This document shows, in pieces, positions 10,701-22,707 of a stretch of DNA of 64,000 bases; positions within the stretch are counted from its first letter, which is position 1; the number at the start of each line of letters is the position of its first letter. Where the stretch lies: positions 186,006-250,005 of the forward strand of contig QLIY01000038.1 of NCBI GenBank assembly GCA_003260075.1, given 5' to 3'. The stretch comes from Phallusia mammillata (taxonomy: Eukaryota > Chordata > Ascidiacea > Phlebobranchia > Ascidiidae). The position numbers were made by a program, and so were the translations under genes. The notes under the pieces are model-generated. The model was not told the origin of the DNA. It saw nothing but the letters and a program-made list of their open reading frames with translations, and did no database searches.

Positions 10701-12468
10701 TGGAACATGATGCAGAGGGTCCACGGTCGTGTACTTTGACCATACGGTGGGTTCAACAGATCCTTGATAAACATGTGTGTGGTAATTTCATAAAACCACC
10801 TTAGCCATACAGAAGCAAATGATATAAGTTAAATGCAAATCCCATCCAACGCCATTTAAGACTTAATAACATTTTGACAGAGATCTACAGCTTCCTAGTA
10901 GGCAATTGTTACTAGTATTTTGACATGACGATAGAACCAAAATTGATGTTTTTGTACTCTGCTGTACTTTTATTTCAAGGCTAATTTGAATTAATTGCTT
11001 GGATAAAAGCTGTTGGTTGTAATTAAGCGCACCGCTGCGGACATTAGTTTTGTTACGTATAGCCGAACGCAATTAGCTAAATTGTAAATGAGTCATTATC
11101 TCAACGCCGCGTACATATCCGTGTTATTAGTAATTATTGCCAGCTTTGTAGTAACGAAGTAGTTTGACCACTTATAAAACACGTGGAAGTGTGAGTTGGA
11201 AAATATGGTCGTTCTTTTTAACTTACGCAGAGTTAAGCTTCTGATCAATCTTCTCTGTATTATTCCATATAAAATGCATTAAATCCAAGTAAATGCGTTC
11301 TTACCTTCCTTGGGTTGGTAACATTTCGGCTCAAAACCTGCATTATAACAGCAACCAGCATGTTCGCACGCTGGTTGGGGAATCATAAGCCGGTTTGAAA
11401 CCTTATCCTTGTAGCAGAGCTCTCGCTCGTCCAAGTTTATCATGCATTGTTCATCTGGACAGGATCCTGCAAATAAATTGTACATTTATAAACGAGGTTT
11501 GATTATCCAGGCCCTTTACAGGGATAAGCTACATAGAAAGTTTCTACTTTGACTAATAACTTAAAAATGCGTATGTCTATTAAATACAAAACGTTGGCAT
11601 TAAGCCATCTGGTTTAAAAATCATCTCAGGTTATACCCTGGACGCAGTCTTTTCCCCTCAATAATAGCCGATGTGCAATGACCCAATGCTTTTCCGTTTG
11701 TTTTCCCTTTTTGCGGAAAAGGGGCATTTTCGTTTGTATCGAAAATTTTTCGTTTGTATCGAAAAAAAATCGCATCACTAAACGACCAAATCCATTTTAA
11801 ATTTCCCAATACACTTAAATTCATATACAATTTCACATCCTGTTAAAAAAAAGTCACATGAGGCTCAGGGGTTTCTTAAATTTGCCTTTCTCTTGAATAC
11901 AATCAAGTCTATAGAGTTACCTGAAGGTTTGTAACAAGATGGCGATGCCATAGCGTGTTCATGGTAACAACAACCGGCAGCTTCGCATTGGTCTTGTGGT
12001 GTGTGTTTTTTACCATTACACGGTTGCCTCTTGTACCACTTCAACCAGCATTTGCAGTTGCTGTTTGCTGTAGAAGAAGCATATCGCAAAGATTTGATGA
12101 CGACCGTTTTTTTGCAAATATATATATAGCTATATAGTTCGTCGTAACTTAAAATGTTAATATGCGTCCAACGCAAAACACGTTATACAGCAAGCACTCA
12201 TCCGATAAATATTACAATTTTACATACAATGTGTTTAAAACGTAACATTTTCAAGAGGAAGTTATCTAAACAAATATAGCATACAATTTGCCTTCATTTT
12301 TTGAAAATCAAATTTATTCGATCGTTTTATGACAAACTCAAAATCCATAGACCCAAGATTTTATTCAAAATACATTGAGATACTTTACTTACTTTTATTC
12401 AAATGCACAGGTGTGAAGCAGCAAGCTACGAAAACAATCAGACTCAATAAGCAAAAATACCCTTTCAT
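7721..12468 (-). CDS. Secreted protein with three trefoil domains and a von Willebrand A domain
   Basis: Exons on the minus strand: 12468-12393, 12067-11921, 11466-11305, 10762-10603, 9611-9508, 9441-9314, 8883-8794, 8622-8486 and 8054-7870, with a possible last exon 7802-7721. Phases agree at every junction up to 7870. Exon 1 is a signal peptide (MKGYFCLLSLIVFVACC). Trefoil 1 (about residues 28-72) has QCEAAGCCY and PSCYK. Trefoil 2 (about 77-125) has ACEHAGCCY and PKCYQ. Trefoil 3 spans two exons (C..YFRSSCGNDDTT, QCIRFGCCWD, NPCFK). The VWA domain starts near residue 220 with the metal-site motif DLMLLIDGSGS; it continues with IGVVQFSTF, a Thr in GGGTPTGS, and LLVTDGQSN. Trefoils bind mucins or glycans and VWA domains bind protein ligands, so an extracellular mucus, adhesion or defence role is plausible but inferred. 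Splicing at 7869 makes a TGA across the junction (about 396 aa); keeping that 67-nt intron reads to 7721 (about 445 aa). Confidence 0.85.
10085..10305. repeat. Minisatellite, 17-bp unit x 13, in a trefoil-gene intron
   Basis: Thirteen uninterrupted units, each exactly 17 bp, with consensus GATTAAACGAAATATTC. Variants replace AAACG with ATCCG, ATTCG, TGCCG or similar. It lies in the intron between exons 10762-10603 and 9611-9508. Exact period and absence of indels point to unequal exchange or slippage. Confidence 0.92.
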
Positions 12469-14309
12469 TTTGACGCTAGAATGTCCACATAAACCACTCA
12501 GCAAACATATCCAACCTTAAATAACATCGACGGACCTTGTACCGCCTTTTACTACAAAGTAATGAGACCGTACCACCCAATTAGTACTGGTAACTTGTTC
12601 ATGCTACGTCCCTTAGGAAGCACTTTAGGCGAATATGACAATATACCAACCCTGACAAGTCGTCACGCCCATGATTCATGTTTGATTTGCTCTCACGTTC
12701 AATCATTTCTACTGTATTTAATAACTTTTGTATAATTTTAGGGAAACGAGCGTCATAATTCGTCAAGATACAGAGACCCGCCACGTTTAACGCAAATTGT
12801 TCACAAAATGATGTCAAGTTTGAAACTTTTTGGGTCATTGCTTTCGACTTGGATAAAGACCAGTATTAGGTCTCGTTGAGCCTTTCGGTTTCGCGTATTT
12901 GTGCCAAGTTCTTGCCATAAATAAGCAAGGACCGGCAAGATTCAGGCCAAATACTCGTTTCTAATTTTTACATTTACGTTTTACACGATTGTGCATGTGT
13001 ACAGACCACAGAGCATGTTTTGATTTGTTACATACCACCGTTCTTACCTTCATGAGCGCCTGGTTCATACAGCAAACTTAACTTTAATAGCCAGAAAAAT
13101 TAGGGGTTCTAGCTTGTAGTTCTGATTTCGGGCGGATTCAGGCGGAATTTTTTGCCGCTTTTAGGAAGAACTACCAGATAGTAAACCTTTAGTGTTTATA
13201 CGAGCAACGCTTGTAAAAGTCCTTTGTTCATGTAGTTTATTGCAAATCCAAAAATGTCAAACACAGTGGTTGTAAAATTGTTGGCACTCAATAAAACTAC
13301 CTACCAGTTACGTTGCCATGGTATAATCTTAAGGTACAATTGTTTTTTTAAACAACTGGTTTTAACAACTAGTTAGAGTTTTATTCCAATTGTCAAGTCA
13401 AGTTAATACCGAACATTTTAAAATTAGAATGTAAATACGAAATAGAGCATAGACTTTTACTGAAGCGGTTTATTGTTGTTCGTTAACTCTAACACAAAAC
13501 GTTATTAAATTCAAATATTTTGAGTGTACTGTAATATAAAGCAATCTGCGTAACAACATGTGTGCTGAATCGCCGTATAACGTAACAAAGAAAATGAGCA
13601 ATGTAACTGTGCTATCGCAAGTACATGCAAAACAACCTGTATTCCATCTGGTCCACCGGAGAGCTAGTATGTGTAGTGTGGTAATTAGGTGTTGGATGAT
13701 ACTGCAGCTTCCACTTCGTCGGTATAATTTAAGTCTGATGGGCGAAAAATATTTTTGGCACTGTAGATTTATGTCTAAACCAGTTACAACAATTCAGAGT
13801 TCAGACACTCATTTCAATAGAACCGAATCTTAAATTTGTTTCAGATTTTTAAATTGCTTTGAATGTTCCATGCTCATGGTCTTCTTAAACGAATAAGTCA
13901 ACAAAAAACAGAAAAGCACATAAATAAAAACACCTTTGTGCAAATCATAAAGTCGTTTAAGTGATTAGATGTGCAGTCGGCGGAACCTATCTATGACATA
14001 CTGCGCTTTGTACTCATGATTACGGCGATGGTAGAGTAACCCCAAATACCCAAGATATAAAGGATCGTAATATAACGGATGTTGCTCAGTTTAAGGATCC
14101 TTTGTGTCGTTGACAAGTAAGGTTTTGGTGTGCGATGGTTGTTGTTGATCATTTAATGCAGTGTAGAATTTCATGTTTTTTTCAATAGATTTTATTGTTT
14201 GATATATGTACTTAGTATTAATTTTGTTAGGGATTTATTTTATCTCAATAGAATTTATCTTTTTTATAAACATATTGTGTTGCATTCTAAAGCAAACATT
14301 ATAGAAAGA
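12469..14309. other. Intergenic stretch between divergent genes, no gene recognised
   Basis: This lies between the start of the minus-strand trefoil gene and the start of the plus-strand PLAC8-family gene, so it should contain both promoters. The plus-strand open frame at 13558-13833 resembles nothing I know and lacks domain-like features. No repeats with clear ends were found. Confidence 0.5.
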
Positions 14310-15745
14310 ATGGCTGAACAAACTATGTACTATCAAGCACCAACCGGTCAGGGAGGGCAGGTGGTCACACAACAACCAACCGTTCAGAACGTAACAGTGG
14401 TTGTGCAACAACCTGGTGGAAAAATGGCTTGGTCAACTACTTTGTGCGATTGCTGTGCTGATGTGAAAGTTTGTAAGTATATTTCATGTAGAAATAAATT
14501 TCGTTTGTGCAAAATATTTCACGTTTGTAAAACATGCAACTACGTCACTTTGAAACCTTACAAAATGTTACCAGGTTGTAAAACAACGGTATGTTACCGA
14601 TTTCACACAACTTTAATAATTTGATATTTGTCGTAAAAAATGCGGTGAAAGAAAATCCTGGTAAACAACAGATTCCTTTATTTCAGCTCAGGGATCCTCA
14701 AGCGCAAATACTTCGTTTTAAGGTCGGCATATCCGAGTGACCAAAACTTTTGGCAGTTACAATAAATAACTTTGGTGAAACTAAACGAACAATTTTTGTC
14801 ATATTTTCTGTTTTAAAGCCCACACATACAACAGTAAAAGCATAAAAACACGTGACTATTCTTGTGTATTAACATGATAAGATATTTTCTTCTTTTGTTT
14901 GCTTTTTATGTTTTTGTTCTCGTTGGTCGGGCAACGCCTGAATGCGTTATGTTTTTGTTTGAATCACACCATTAGGGCAATTTCTCTAAGTTTAGGAAGT
15001 GCTGTAATCTACTAGTCACTACAAATATTTCCGAAAACATATCTATGCCCGACATGCCCGAGAAATTTCGAACGTCAGATAACGAAAGTCAAATAAAATT
15101 AAAGTTGTCGCTACTCAAGTTAATATCACACGAGTTTTAAAACTGATTTTTACAATTAATAAGGGACTATTATATCAATCGATACTCATTGTTAAGTGCA
15201 TTGCAACATTTAGGTTGCTGTGTATGTACGTTCCGAAACTTATACTACGCTTCGATGGCTTCGCGTATGGGCGAAAGTTGCTGTGTTGGACTCTGTGGTT
15301 GCCACACGGCAATGAGGGCCAATTTTCGGGCAAGACACAACATTGGCGTAAGTTTATTTAGCCTATATGTGATTTGTAGTGTCTAACTCAATTGTCTCAA
15401 GACATTTTTAATACCTGTTAAATCAGAGAGTTAGCAAAAAATGACATAATTCTTATTGCTTAAAACATCTCAAACCAAGGTTTATTGTCGTTGGGTCTTA
15501 TTTTATTAAAGAGGCGTAAGTTAAACTTTTTAGATATGGGAACTCGATATACACGACGACATTGTACAAATTCATGATATTTGTAGCTCATTTTTAAAAT
15601 TATTTAGAAGCATTGTCCACATTTTTACCTACTTTAGGGAAGCATTTGTGACGACTGGTGTACACTCAATTACTTCCCGGATTGCACAATGTGCCAACTT
15701 GCAAGAGAAATGAATCACCAAGGTTATCCGGATAACTGTTGCTAG
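14310..15745 (+). CDS. PLAC8/cornifelin-family Cys-rich protein
   Basis: Three exons, 14310-14472, 15214-15347 and 15638-15745, join in phase to 134 residues. The N-terminus (about 40 residues) is Gln/Val-rich with repeated VVxQQP. The rest is a PLAC8 domain: CDCCADVKVCCCVCTF, then SCCVGLCGCHTAMRANFRAR, then GSICDDWCTLNYFPDCTMC and QLAREMN. The family signature is CC/CxxC clusters followed by R..+R..+GI.GS.C.D and C..C.L.RE. PLAC8 proteins are small, Cys-rich, membrane-associated proteins; cornifelin is epidermal and the plant relatives act in cell-size control and metal transport. Which vertebrate member this matches cannot be decided by eye. The ATG at 14310 is preferred because upstream in-frame residues are low-complexity Phe/Tyr/Leu. 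Confidence 0.87.
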
Positions 15746-16218
15746 ACCACCGAAAACGGTGTGTAGCTCATGTACATCAACTGCACAAAATGACCGTGTA
15801 AATTTTCCTGTTTTACTTTTATCATAACTGAATCAAAAATGGAACGTCATGATTTGTTTTTGATCCAATCAACAGCTATTTAACTAGCGCTAAAATTATT
15901 CCTGTACTCAAAAGTATGTTTTCGAAACTAGATTTATTGTGATGCAATTATAAGATGTTGTGTTTATGTTGTACATTGTTATATGCTGACCGTAGCAGTA
16001 AAAATTTTGCAATTATTTCCGATATTCCAAACAATTTAAAAGGCACGGACATCTCTATTGTCATCAAAAGCATTGTAGACATACTTTGCTTTCGTGTTTT
16101 TTTGATTTTTTTTTTGATTTTTTTTTGATTACTTTGCTTTTGATTACTTAGTACTTAGAGTTTATGATAGTTGTTCTGTAATTCATTTCAGTTTTGTAAT
16201 CATGAAGTTTGTCATAGA

Positions 16219-16224
16219 AATAAA
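16219..16224 (+). terminator. Candidate polyadenylation signal downstream of the PLAC8-family gene
   Basis: AATAAA about 475 nt after the stop codon and before the RAB5IF start. It is the first canonical hexamer I noticed on this strand after the stop; a shorter UTR with a variant signal is possible. Confidence 0.35.
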
Positions 16225-16716
16225 ACTGCTTTAAAATTTGTGTTCATAAATGACTCCTTTAAATTATCAAAAACGGTGACGAATGACGAATTTCTGTACA
16301 CATTCCTATTTCCTAGCCAAAATTTTATGTTTGTTTGAAAACGGTTTATACTGCAAAATTAACAATTTTGCTTAACTTGGGAATACTTAACAAAGTAATA
16401 ATTTTGGTACCGGCGGTGAGTGACTTTATAACGGTGATTACTCATTCATGACGATCAATTAACCATGCGTAACAATCAGTGTCGTGCCAAAAAGTTCGTG
16501 TGGTTTTTCGATAACTCAATGCCTTATACATCTCAAAAGTTGGCATAGTAAAGGAAAAGTAGTAAAGAGAAGCACAAGTTGACTTGGTATTGATGTTTTT
16601 TTTCGACATTTTTAGGCCTGTAAAATAGAACGTATTTTGGAAACTGAATTGGATAAAACAAATTGAAGCCAAAGTTGCAAATCTGAGCAACACACACAGT
16701 TACACACACAGTTCAA

Positions 16717-17079
16717 ATGGGGGAAGCTAAGGTCAACTACAAAATTAAAGAACCGAGTTTGTTCAGTAAAGCCTTGAAGCGAGGGGCATCCTGGCCTGAA
16801 AGAGAAGACCTTTTGGATGTAGTTTACTGGAGCCGGCAAATTCTTTCCGTTCTAATTGGTATATTGTGGGGAACAATTCCTTTGGTTGGAATTTTTGCCA
16901 TAATACTATATGTAGGAATTACAACAGTGCTTCTTAGCCTCTATGTCACCGAATATCAAAAACAGGACATTGAAGAATATGGTGGATTTACAGAACTTGC
17001 CAAGGAAGGATTTATGTCGGCATTTGCCAGTTTTTTAGTGGCATGGATAATTACTTATTCAGCACTGCATTTCACCTAA
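16717..17079 (+). CDS. RAB5IF: RAB5IF / OPTI (C20orf24) membrane protein, intronless
   Basis: A single 120-residue frame, close to the family length. It matches the vertebrate family along its length: SLFSKALKRGASWPEREDLL, DVVYWSRQILSVLIGILWG, then EYGGFTELAKEGFMSAFASF and a final hydrophobic segment. There are three hydrophobic segments, about residues 47-63, 64-82 and 100-117. The human protein was first described as a Rab5-interacting factor and later as OPTI, the obligate partner of the TMCO1 insertase in the ER multipass translocon; that role is taken from the family. ATG 16717 is the first Met and follows an AC-rich leader. It has no introns, unlike most genes around it. Confidence 0.92.
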   Translation: MGEAKVNYKIKEPSLFSKALKRGASWPEREDLLDVVYWSRQILSVLIGILWGTIPLVGIFAIILYVGITTVLLSLYVTEYQKQDIEEYGGFTELAKEGFMSAFASFLVAWIITYSALHFT

Positions 17080-17710
17080 AGTTATAAATCGGATGATTTG
17101 TTGCAATGCTTACAAACGATTTAGAGAATTTTTGTGTGTCGTCCAGCACAAATTGTTGCAATATATTTTGCAGATGACTTTCGTAGATTATCCTGGCAAT
17201 GTTCAATTTAGGAAACTTACTTTGTGGATGATTTATTAACATTGTACCAGACTTTGATTGTAATTTCACTAAGTAATATTCAGAATTTTGTGTTTTGTGT
17301 GTCTACATAAAATATTTTATTTATTGTTGTGATGTGGTTGCTAACATGTTTTAATGCAAGTGCTGTGGTGTAAAAATTTGGACTTTGTTGGTGTGCAAAA
17401 TGAGTTTAACAAAACATGGTTTAAATTATCTGCAATATTGAGGTAAACTTTACCAAAACAGCCTTATTTGATGTTTACTAATGCAAAAACGTGTAAATGT
17501 TTTTAGTAAATGTGTATCTTACTAATAATTGCTATTATCTTTAAAATATGTTTGTTCATTTGTCAAATTGTAACCTGTAAATTATCAAATATCATTTCTT
17601 TCAGGTCCACAAGATTTATATATCTTACATACAGATGTTTTGTTCTTCTGAGACTTAAATTCTTTGATCCATGTTGGTCTGGTATATACAATGTGACACT
17701 TTTCACAAAT

Positions 17711-18430
17711 ATGGTACCTTTGTTTAAAGAGGATATGAAAACAAATAGAGATAAAAAGGACCGGGGAAGATCAAAACAGAAAAAGAAAAAAAAGAAACAT
17801 GTGAGAGAACGTTCATCAAGCTCATCTGAGGAGAGAAGATCAAAATCGAAAAACAAGAAGAAAAAAAGAAAATTGAGTAAAAGCAGAAAAAGGTCTGCTT
17901 CCTCATCTAGCAGTTCCTCACGTGAGGTCAGAAAGAAAGCCAAAAAAGCAAAGAAAAAGTTACAAAAGGAAGGAACAAACAAAGACAGCAGTTCTGATAC
18001 AGATAAAAAGTTTTCAAAAAAGTCCAAAAAAGCTAATGAGGAAACAAAGACTCTGCCAAAAGGTAGATTAATTTAGTTTTGTTACATAGATATTTTTTAG
18101 ATGATTTTTCCCCCCGGAGTGCTTTTACATGATAGGATGCCATCTTTATGATTCTGTTAACATGCTAATAAATGTAAAATTTGATAATTTGTAGAGCCTG
18201 ATCCCCGGGCGTTAGCAATGCGCCCTATGACGCAAGCAGAGTGGGAAGCCCGGCAAAGTGTGGTCCGGCGAGTTTACGATGAGGAAACTGGACGTACAAG
18301 GCTGGTAAAGGGCGATGGCGAAATTCTAGAGGAAATCGTGTCGCGACAGCGCCACCAAGAGATAAACAAACTTGCTACGAAGGGTGATGGCAGCGCCTTC
18401 CAATCTCGTTTGGGCTTGGACAAGAGATAA
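17711..18430 (+). CDS. ARL6IP4: ARL6IP4 (SRp25-like) nuclear protein
   Basis: Two exons, 17711-18062 and 18195-18430, encode 195 residues. Exon 1 is a low-complexity basic region of Lys runs, [14 protein letters not shown] and [14 protein letters not shown], typical of SR-like splicing factors. Exon 2 holds the conserved C-terminal domain: [56 protein letters not shown]. The human protein is a nucleolar/speckle protein that influences splice-site choice. A second Met at 17735 could be the start. A strong acceptor-like TTCTTTCAG at 17596-17604 precedes the start and could take a trans-spliced leader or end a 5' UTR intron. It converges with the CXorf65-like gene, only 250 bp between stop codons. 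Confidence 0.88.
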
Positions 18431-18679
18431 GCCGAGGGAGTACTTTAATACTGACATCAACACATCTTGCATTTTCTGATTTTTCTGTATCTGTTTTACT
18501 GTTCGTGCTGTGTTCACTTTAGAAACCAGCAAACGACGCTTTAGTTTTTCTACCATGTTAAATGCATACTATTTTCTGGTTAACAACATGCACAAAGACG
18601 CGTTTCAAAGCGAGGCGTATTTTCTTAACTAGCCATTCACGTACAATCTAAGTGCAAAAGAATCGTGCGGTTACAGTGT

Positions 18680-20289
18680 TTAGTAAATGCGAGCAAGTGA
18701 ATTTCGTTTTGGCGATTTCGTCTTGGCTGCTTGTTGACCGAGTCGTTTCTTGTTACTAGTCACAGTCTTCCCTTTGGGCGATTGCTGCGCAGGCCTTGAC
18801 AACCTCTCCAGTCGTTCTGCAAGCTCCGGGTACAGCTTCTCAATGTTGTTTAGTAGCGGCTCGTATTTGTGAGGCTCAATATCAACGTTTGATGATTCTG
18901 AAACGAGATAATATTTACAACCATAAGGTAAAAGAGCTCACTAAAAGTCACTGTGTTAGGAAACGATTCAAAGTAATACAGAAACGTGAAAATGTTAACA
19001 CATACTTTTGGTGCATTTTTTCTGGGTAGTATAGCTAGAAGTAAAATATTTGTAGCCTACTTATGATTTTGACGAGGACGTATTTTCTTCGACCTTCCAA
19101 ATGTTGACTCGCATAATCGGTCAGATTTTCTTTGTCCGAAATGTTGGAGACGTGCCCCGTTTCATCTACCAGGTCGAGAGTAACTATGAAAATAGGAACA
19201 TCCTATTTTACAAACTCGCAACAGTACCAACAGGTTAATGCATATGCGGCTGTTACAGTAACGTTTTAAAACTCGCTGCGCCAGCAAGTTCTACTGTAGC
19301 CAGTTTTGTATTCTATAATTTTTCCCATTTTTTTTCAACCCAGTACGCCACTATAATAAAACTTAATTTGAAGACTTTAATTTTTTTAGTGACTATGCAA
19401 AAAATGAGCTATGAACTATCCTGTCGCACTTTGCTTCTGATTTGCAAATGTGGGAAATGTCTTTGTTTCGGAAAATTATAAGCGTTCTTCATAAATAATC
19501 ATTAAATGTGTAATTGATTATTATCCAAGCTCATGTTATGATTAGACAAGCTACGTCGATAAATCCTAGTAAAATGGTATTAATTTATGCTGGATAATTC
19601 GTTATGATGAGCCGAAAAATTGTGCACGTGCACTTAGCCCACCACGAATGAGAATTATATACCATTTTAGCGTACTAAAATCCTGTCTAAAAAATACCGT
19701 TTCAGCCTTAAGCGCGGCAAGTTTGGGATAAATCTCTTCGATTTAACATAGCCTACAAGTTACACAGCGGAATCAATCGTCAAATTTGACATCCGGGCCA
19801 GTGTCAATTATTTTCATTGTCAGTGTTGCAGACGACTGGTTCTTAATCCTATCCTCGCCTGCCCTACAATAATAACATAGTCCTTTTATCGGGACCGGGC
19901 TTGTTTTGTTTGGGTGGTCGGTTTTAAGAAATCATTAAGCATCTGCCATTCGACTTCCACCAACAAGTTTAGAGGGAAGGTGTACTCACTCCCGTCTTCG
20001 CAATGACATTTCTCTTTGATACACTCCAGCAGCAAAAGACTCTTGCAGTGAGGATTGAATAACTCTTCCTTGTTATCTGCAAAGCGAAACACGAGTTAGC
20101 TATGGTTGTTCAGTGGCAAAGCTGCCTTACGAAAAGTAGGCTGCACCGACGATAATACCAATCTCAGCCTAAAAACGTATTATTCGCATCATATAATTTC
20201 ACATCACAGAACGTACTTCGGTTTATAAAAACAATGATTTTATTGCATATACCTCCGTATTTGACAGTAATAAATAATTGGTTCGACAT
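18680..20289 (-). CDS. CXorf65-like conserved protein of unknown function
   Basis: Four exons on the minus strand, 20289-20253, 20076-19990, 19183-19061 and 18897-18680, join in phase to 154 residues. The start MSNQLFITVKYGDNKEELFN, followed by PHCKSLLLLECIKEKC, matches the opening of human CXorf65 (a short beta-strand start, a GDN motif, a Cys and a Leu run). Then come ITLDLVDETGHVSNIS, GRRKYVLVKI and EPHKYEPLLNNIEKLYPEL. These parallel the human order LCDELG, the Tyr-Val segment and the Tyr..LxxLxxxxPEL motif. The tail is Lys/Arg-rich. The beginning may adopt a ubiquitin-like beta-grasp; that is a guess. No function is established. All intron signals are canonical. Confidence 0.78.
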
Positions 20290-22015
20290 GATTAGATTTC
20301 TTCGTGCGGAGACCTAAAAACAAAAAGCAACATAAACATCACAAGCAACGAGCGCTTCAACTAATGCCTTACTTGTTTCAGGGAAGTAATAACGTCAACA
20401 TTCACCTTTTGATTACAACTTGTATATTTCTGGGTAAATTCCCTCAGTTACTTTTGTTTCAACTGGGCTCCTAGCCTACAATGGACAGTTTATTACCTAA
20501 CAATTGGTGCAAAAACCAAAACAGTAGGCTGAGGATATACTGACAAAAAAATCTTCTAATGCCTTCGCACTACTAAAGTACAGTTGTTTTGTAACGTTCT
20601 TTACTTCACCACACCCTATTGACTTAACAGTTTATGCGTGACTGGGGAAGGCTTTGCCACATTATCTAAGTTCATTTTCTTTGTGACACAAGTAAGGATA
20701 CAACGAACTGTGGTAACCCGAAGGATTATACTGACACAACAATACAGACTTTTCATGAAACAAATTACTGTGGAAACTTTGGAAAAAACTGCATTTTTGC
20801 AATAGTTTGTTTTTGGTGCACATATACTGATACCCAAACGCGCCAAAAAGGTATCCCAGTGGCCAATAAGGTCCTTTATAAGCTACTTTCTCTGCACCAT
20901 CGTTTTTCTATTTTTGTGCATTTTGGAGTGTTTTAGCGTTACATTTTCTACCACCCTGTGATTTTTACATGCTTGAAACGCATTTGACTTCTACATGCTT
21001 TACCTAGCACAAAATAATTGACACCTGACGTTTCTCAAATGCAAACAACCTTAGACAATATTTTCAGCTGTGGTTTAACTACAGCTCACGACTCTCAAAA
21101 CTATTAAGGCCAACTATTAGTACTAACAATTACCATCGACAAAACGTGTGACAATAACCTGCTTTACCGCATATTCAGATAAGTGTGAGTTATGTGATAT
21201 TGTCACAATGCACCCTCTCTTGTCATGGCGCACTGGTTGAGGGACCTATATCACTTACCTCCGCACCGTATCACATTCCTATGATTTGTTTTCGGGAGGC
21301 CACCGCAAGAAATCGGAGACGCACTTCGAGGAATTGTTCTGACAAATCGCTTACTGTTCTGCGCTGATCTGAACTGCCTTTGTTTGTTGAATTTATTAAA
21401 GACGTAGCCCCAAATTTCGAAAGCTAACAAAACACCTTTATTTGTTTGTCTCATCTCCTAATCTTATTTAGGATGTTTCCCGATTTTATGTGGACAACTT
21501 GATAAGTTCTTTATAAATAAGAATCTCTGGCAAACTATTTGGGTATGCAGCAATATAATTTGCTTTGAATTCGCAGGATGGTTTAAAGTTTAAACAAGCC
21601 CCTGTTTAGCATGAGTATTGAAAACGGAAGACAACAATTTCAAAAGTACATTAAAAAAAACAAACAAATCATTCTTAACTCATTTTTATATGATTTCTAT
21701 GTTTCAAAGCAACATGTGTTGATTGTTTACGTGAAGTGAATGTGTGAGCGTGATGTCTTTTTGAAGTGGTTGTGGCTCTTATACTCTGAAATTAGAAAGG
21801 TTCGGTTACAAGGCTACAAGCTACATTTTTATTACCTTTACAATATTAAAAAAAGATTATTTTGTGATAACGTTTGTTTGACTGAATTTACAAATAATAA
21901 ACATTTAAAATGGGGTTAGTTTGATAATTTATTTAGTTCTAAGACTTTTATTTTTTGCTAGCCTACTTTGCTTACATATATATAGTAGACAAAAAACTGC
22001 TTATTCTTTCGCAAT
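20290..22015. other. Intergenic stretch between divergent genes, no gene recognised
   Basis: It separates the CXorf65-like gene (minus) and UTP11 (plus), so it should include both promoters. Open frames at 20616-20846, 21185-21367 and 21251-21454 show no family similarity or splice logic. I found no transposon with matched ends. Confidence 0.5.
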
Positions 22016-22678
22016 ATGTCTTTCATCAAAGCTCAAAAGGCAAGACAAAAGCCCCATCGAGAGCGAGCACAGCCTTCAGAGCGTGAATCGCTTGGACTGC
22101 TGGAAAAGAAAAAGGATTATAAAAAACGAGCAATTAACTACCACAACAAGGAAAAAAAGTTAAAAGCCCTACGAAAGAAAGCACAGGAAAAAAATCCAGA
22201 TGAGTTTTACTTTAAAATGGTTCACAAAAAGCTAAATGATGGTCTTCATTGGATTGATGTGGAAAGACCTGAAGACACAATGACTGGAGCCCAGAAAGCT
22301 TTGCTTGAAACACAAGACATGAACTACATCAACTGGAAACTTAACATTGAAAAGCAAAAAGTCGCTAAACTGCAAAAACAAATTATTCCTGATGCTAATG
22401 CCTTTCCAAAGAAAAAACATATTATTTTTGTGGACAAAGAGAAAGATAAACCTAAACACTTAATTAATGAACAGAAATTGAAACTAAATGACAATGAAAG
22501 TGTGAAACGAGAATTAATGAAACGAACCCGTCGTGTTAAGGAACTAGAAGCAGTTTCAGAAAAAATGTTTGTTCGTCGAATTGTAAGCCAGGACAAAACC
22601 AATGACCGGACCTTGGTTAAAAAAGAAGATATGTCATCTGGAGCCATATATAAATGGAAACCAATGAGAAAACGATAA
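22016..22678 (+). CDS. UTP11: UTP11, U3 snoRNA-associated SSU-processome protein, intronless
   Basis: A single frame of 220 residues; the human protein is 253. The Utp11 family signature runs along the length: HRERAQPSERESLGLLEKKK, then DYKKRAINYHNKEKKLKALR, KAQEKNPDEFYFKM, LNDGLHW, TQDMNYINWK, and the C-terminal GAIYKWKPMRKR. The protein is basic and largely helical, as expected for a component of the U3 snoRNP/SSU processome that acts in nucleolar 18S rRNA maturation. ATG 22016 starts with SFIKAQKARQKPHRER and aligns with the family start. The overlapping frame at 21921-22163 is a shadow. The neighbour 217 bp downstream is POLR1E, another nucleolar gene. Confidence 0.96.
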   Translation: MSFIKAQKARQKPHRERAQPSERESLGLLEKKKDYKKRAINYHNKEKKLKALRKKAQEKNPDEFYFKMVHKKLNDGLHWIDVERPEDTMTGAQKALLETQDMNYINWKLNIEKQKVAKLQKQIIPDANAFPKKKHIIFVDKEKDKPKHLINEQKLKLNDNESVKRELMKRTRRVKELEAVSEKMFVRRIVSQDKTNDRTLVKKEDMSSGAIYKWKPMRKR

Positions 22679-22707
22679 CAATATGATATTTTTTATTTGA
22701 GTACTAC

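Noticed and set aside
13558-13833. 91-residue plus-strand frame upstream of the PLAC8-family gene
   Set aside because: No domain, no signal peptide, no splice connection to the PLAC8 exons; probably chance.
17563-18027. 154-residue minus-strand frame rich in Phe, Ser and Leu
   Set aside because: It is the complement of the Lys/Ser-rich ARL6IP4 exon; composition explains the open frame.
20616-20846. 76-residue minus-strand frame in the CXorf65-UTP11 interval
   Set aside because: No recognisable motif or exon structure; not reported as a gene.
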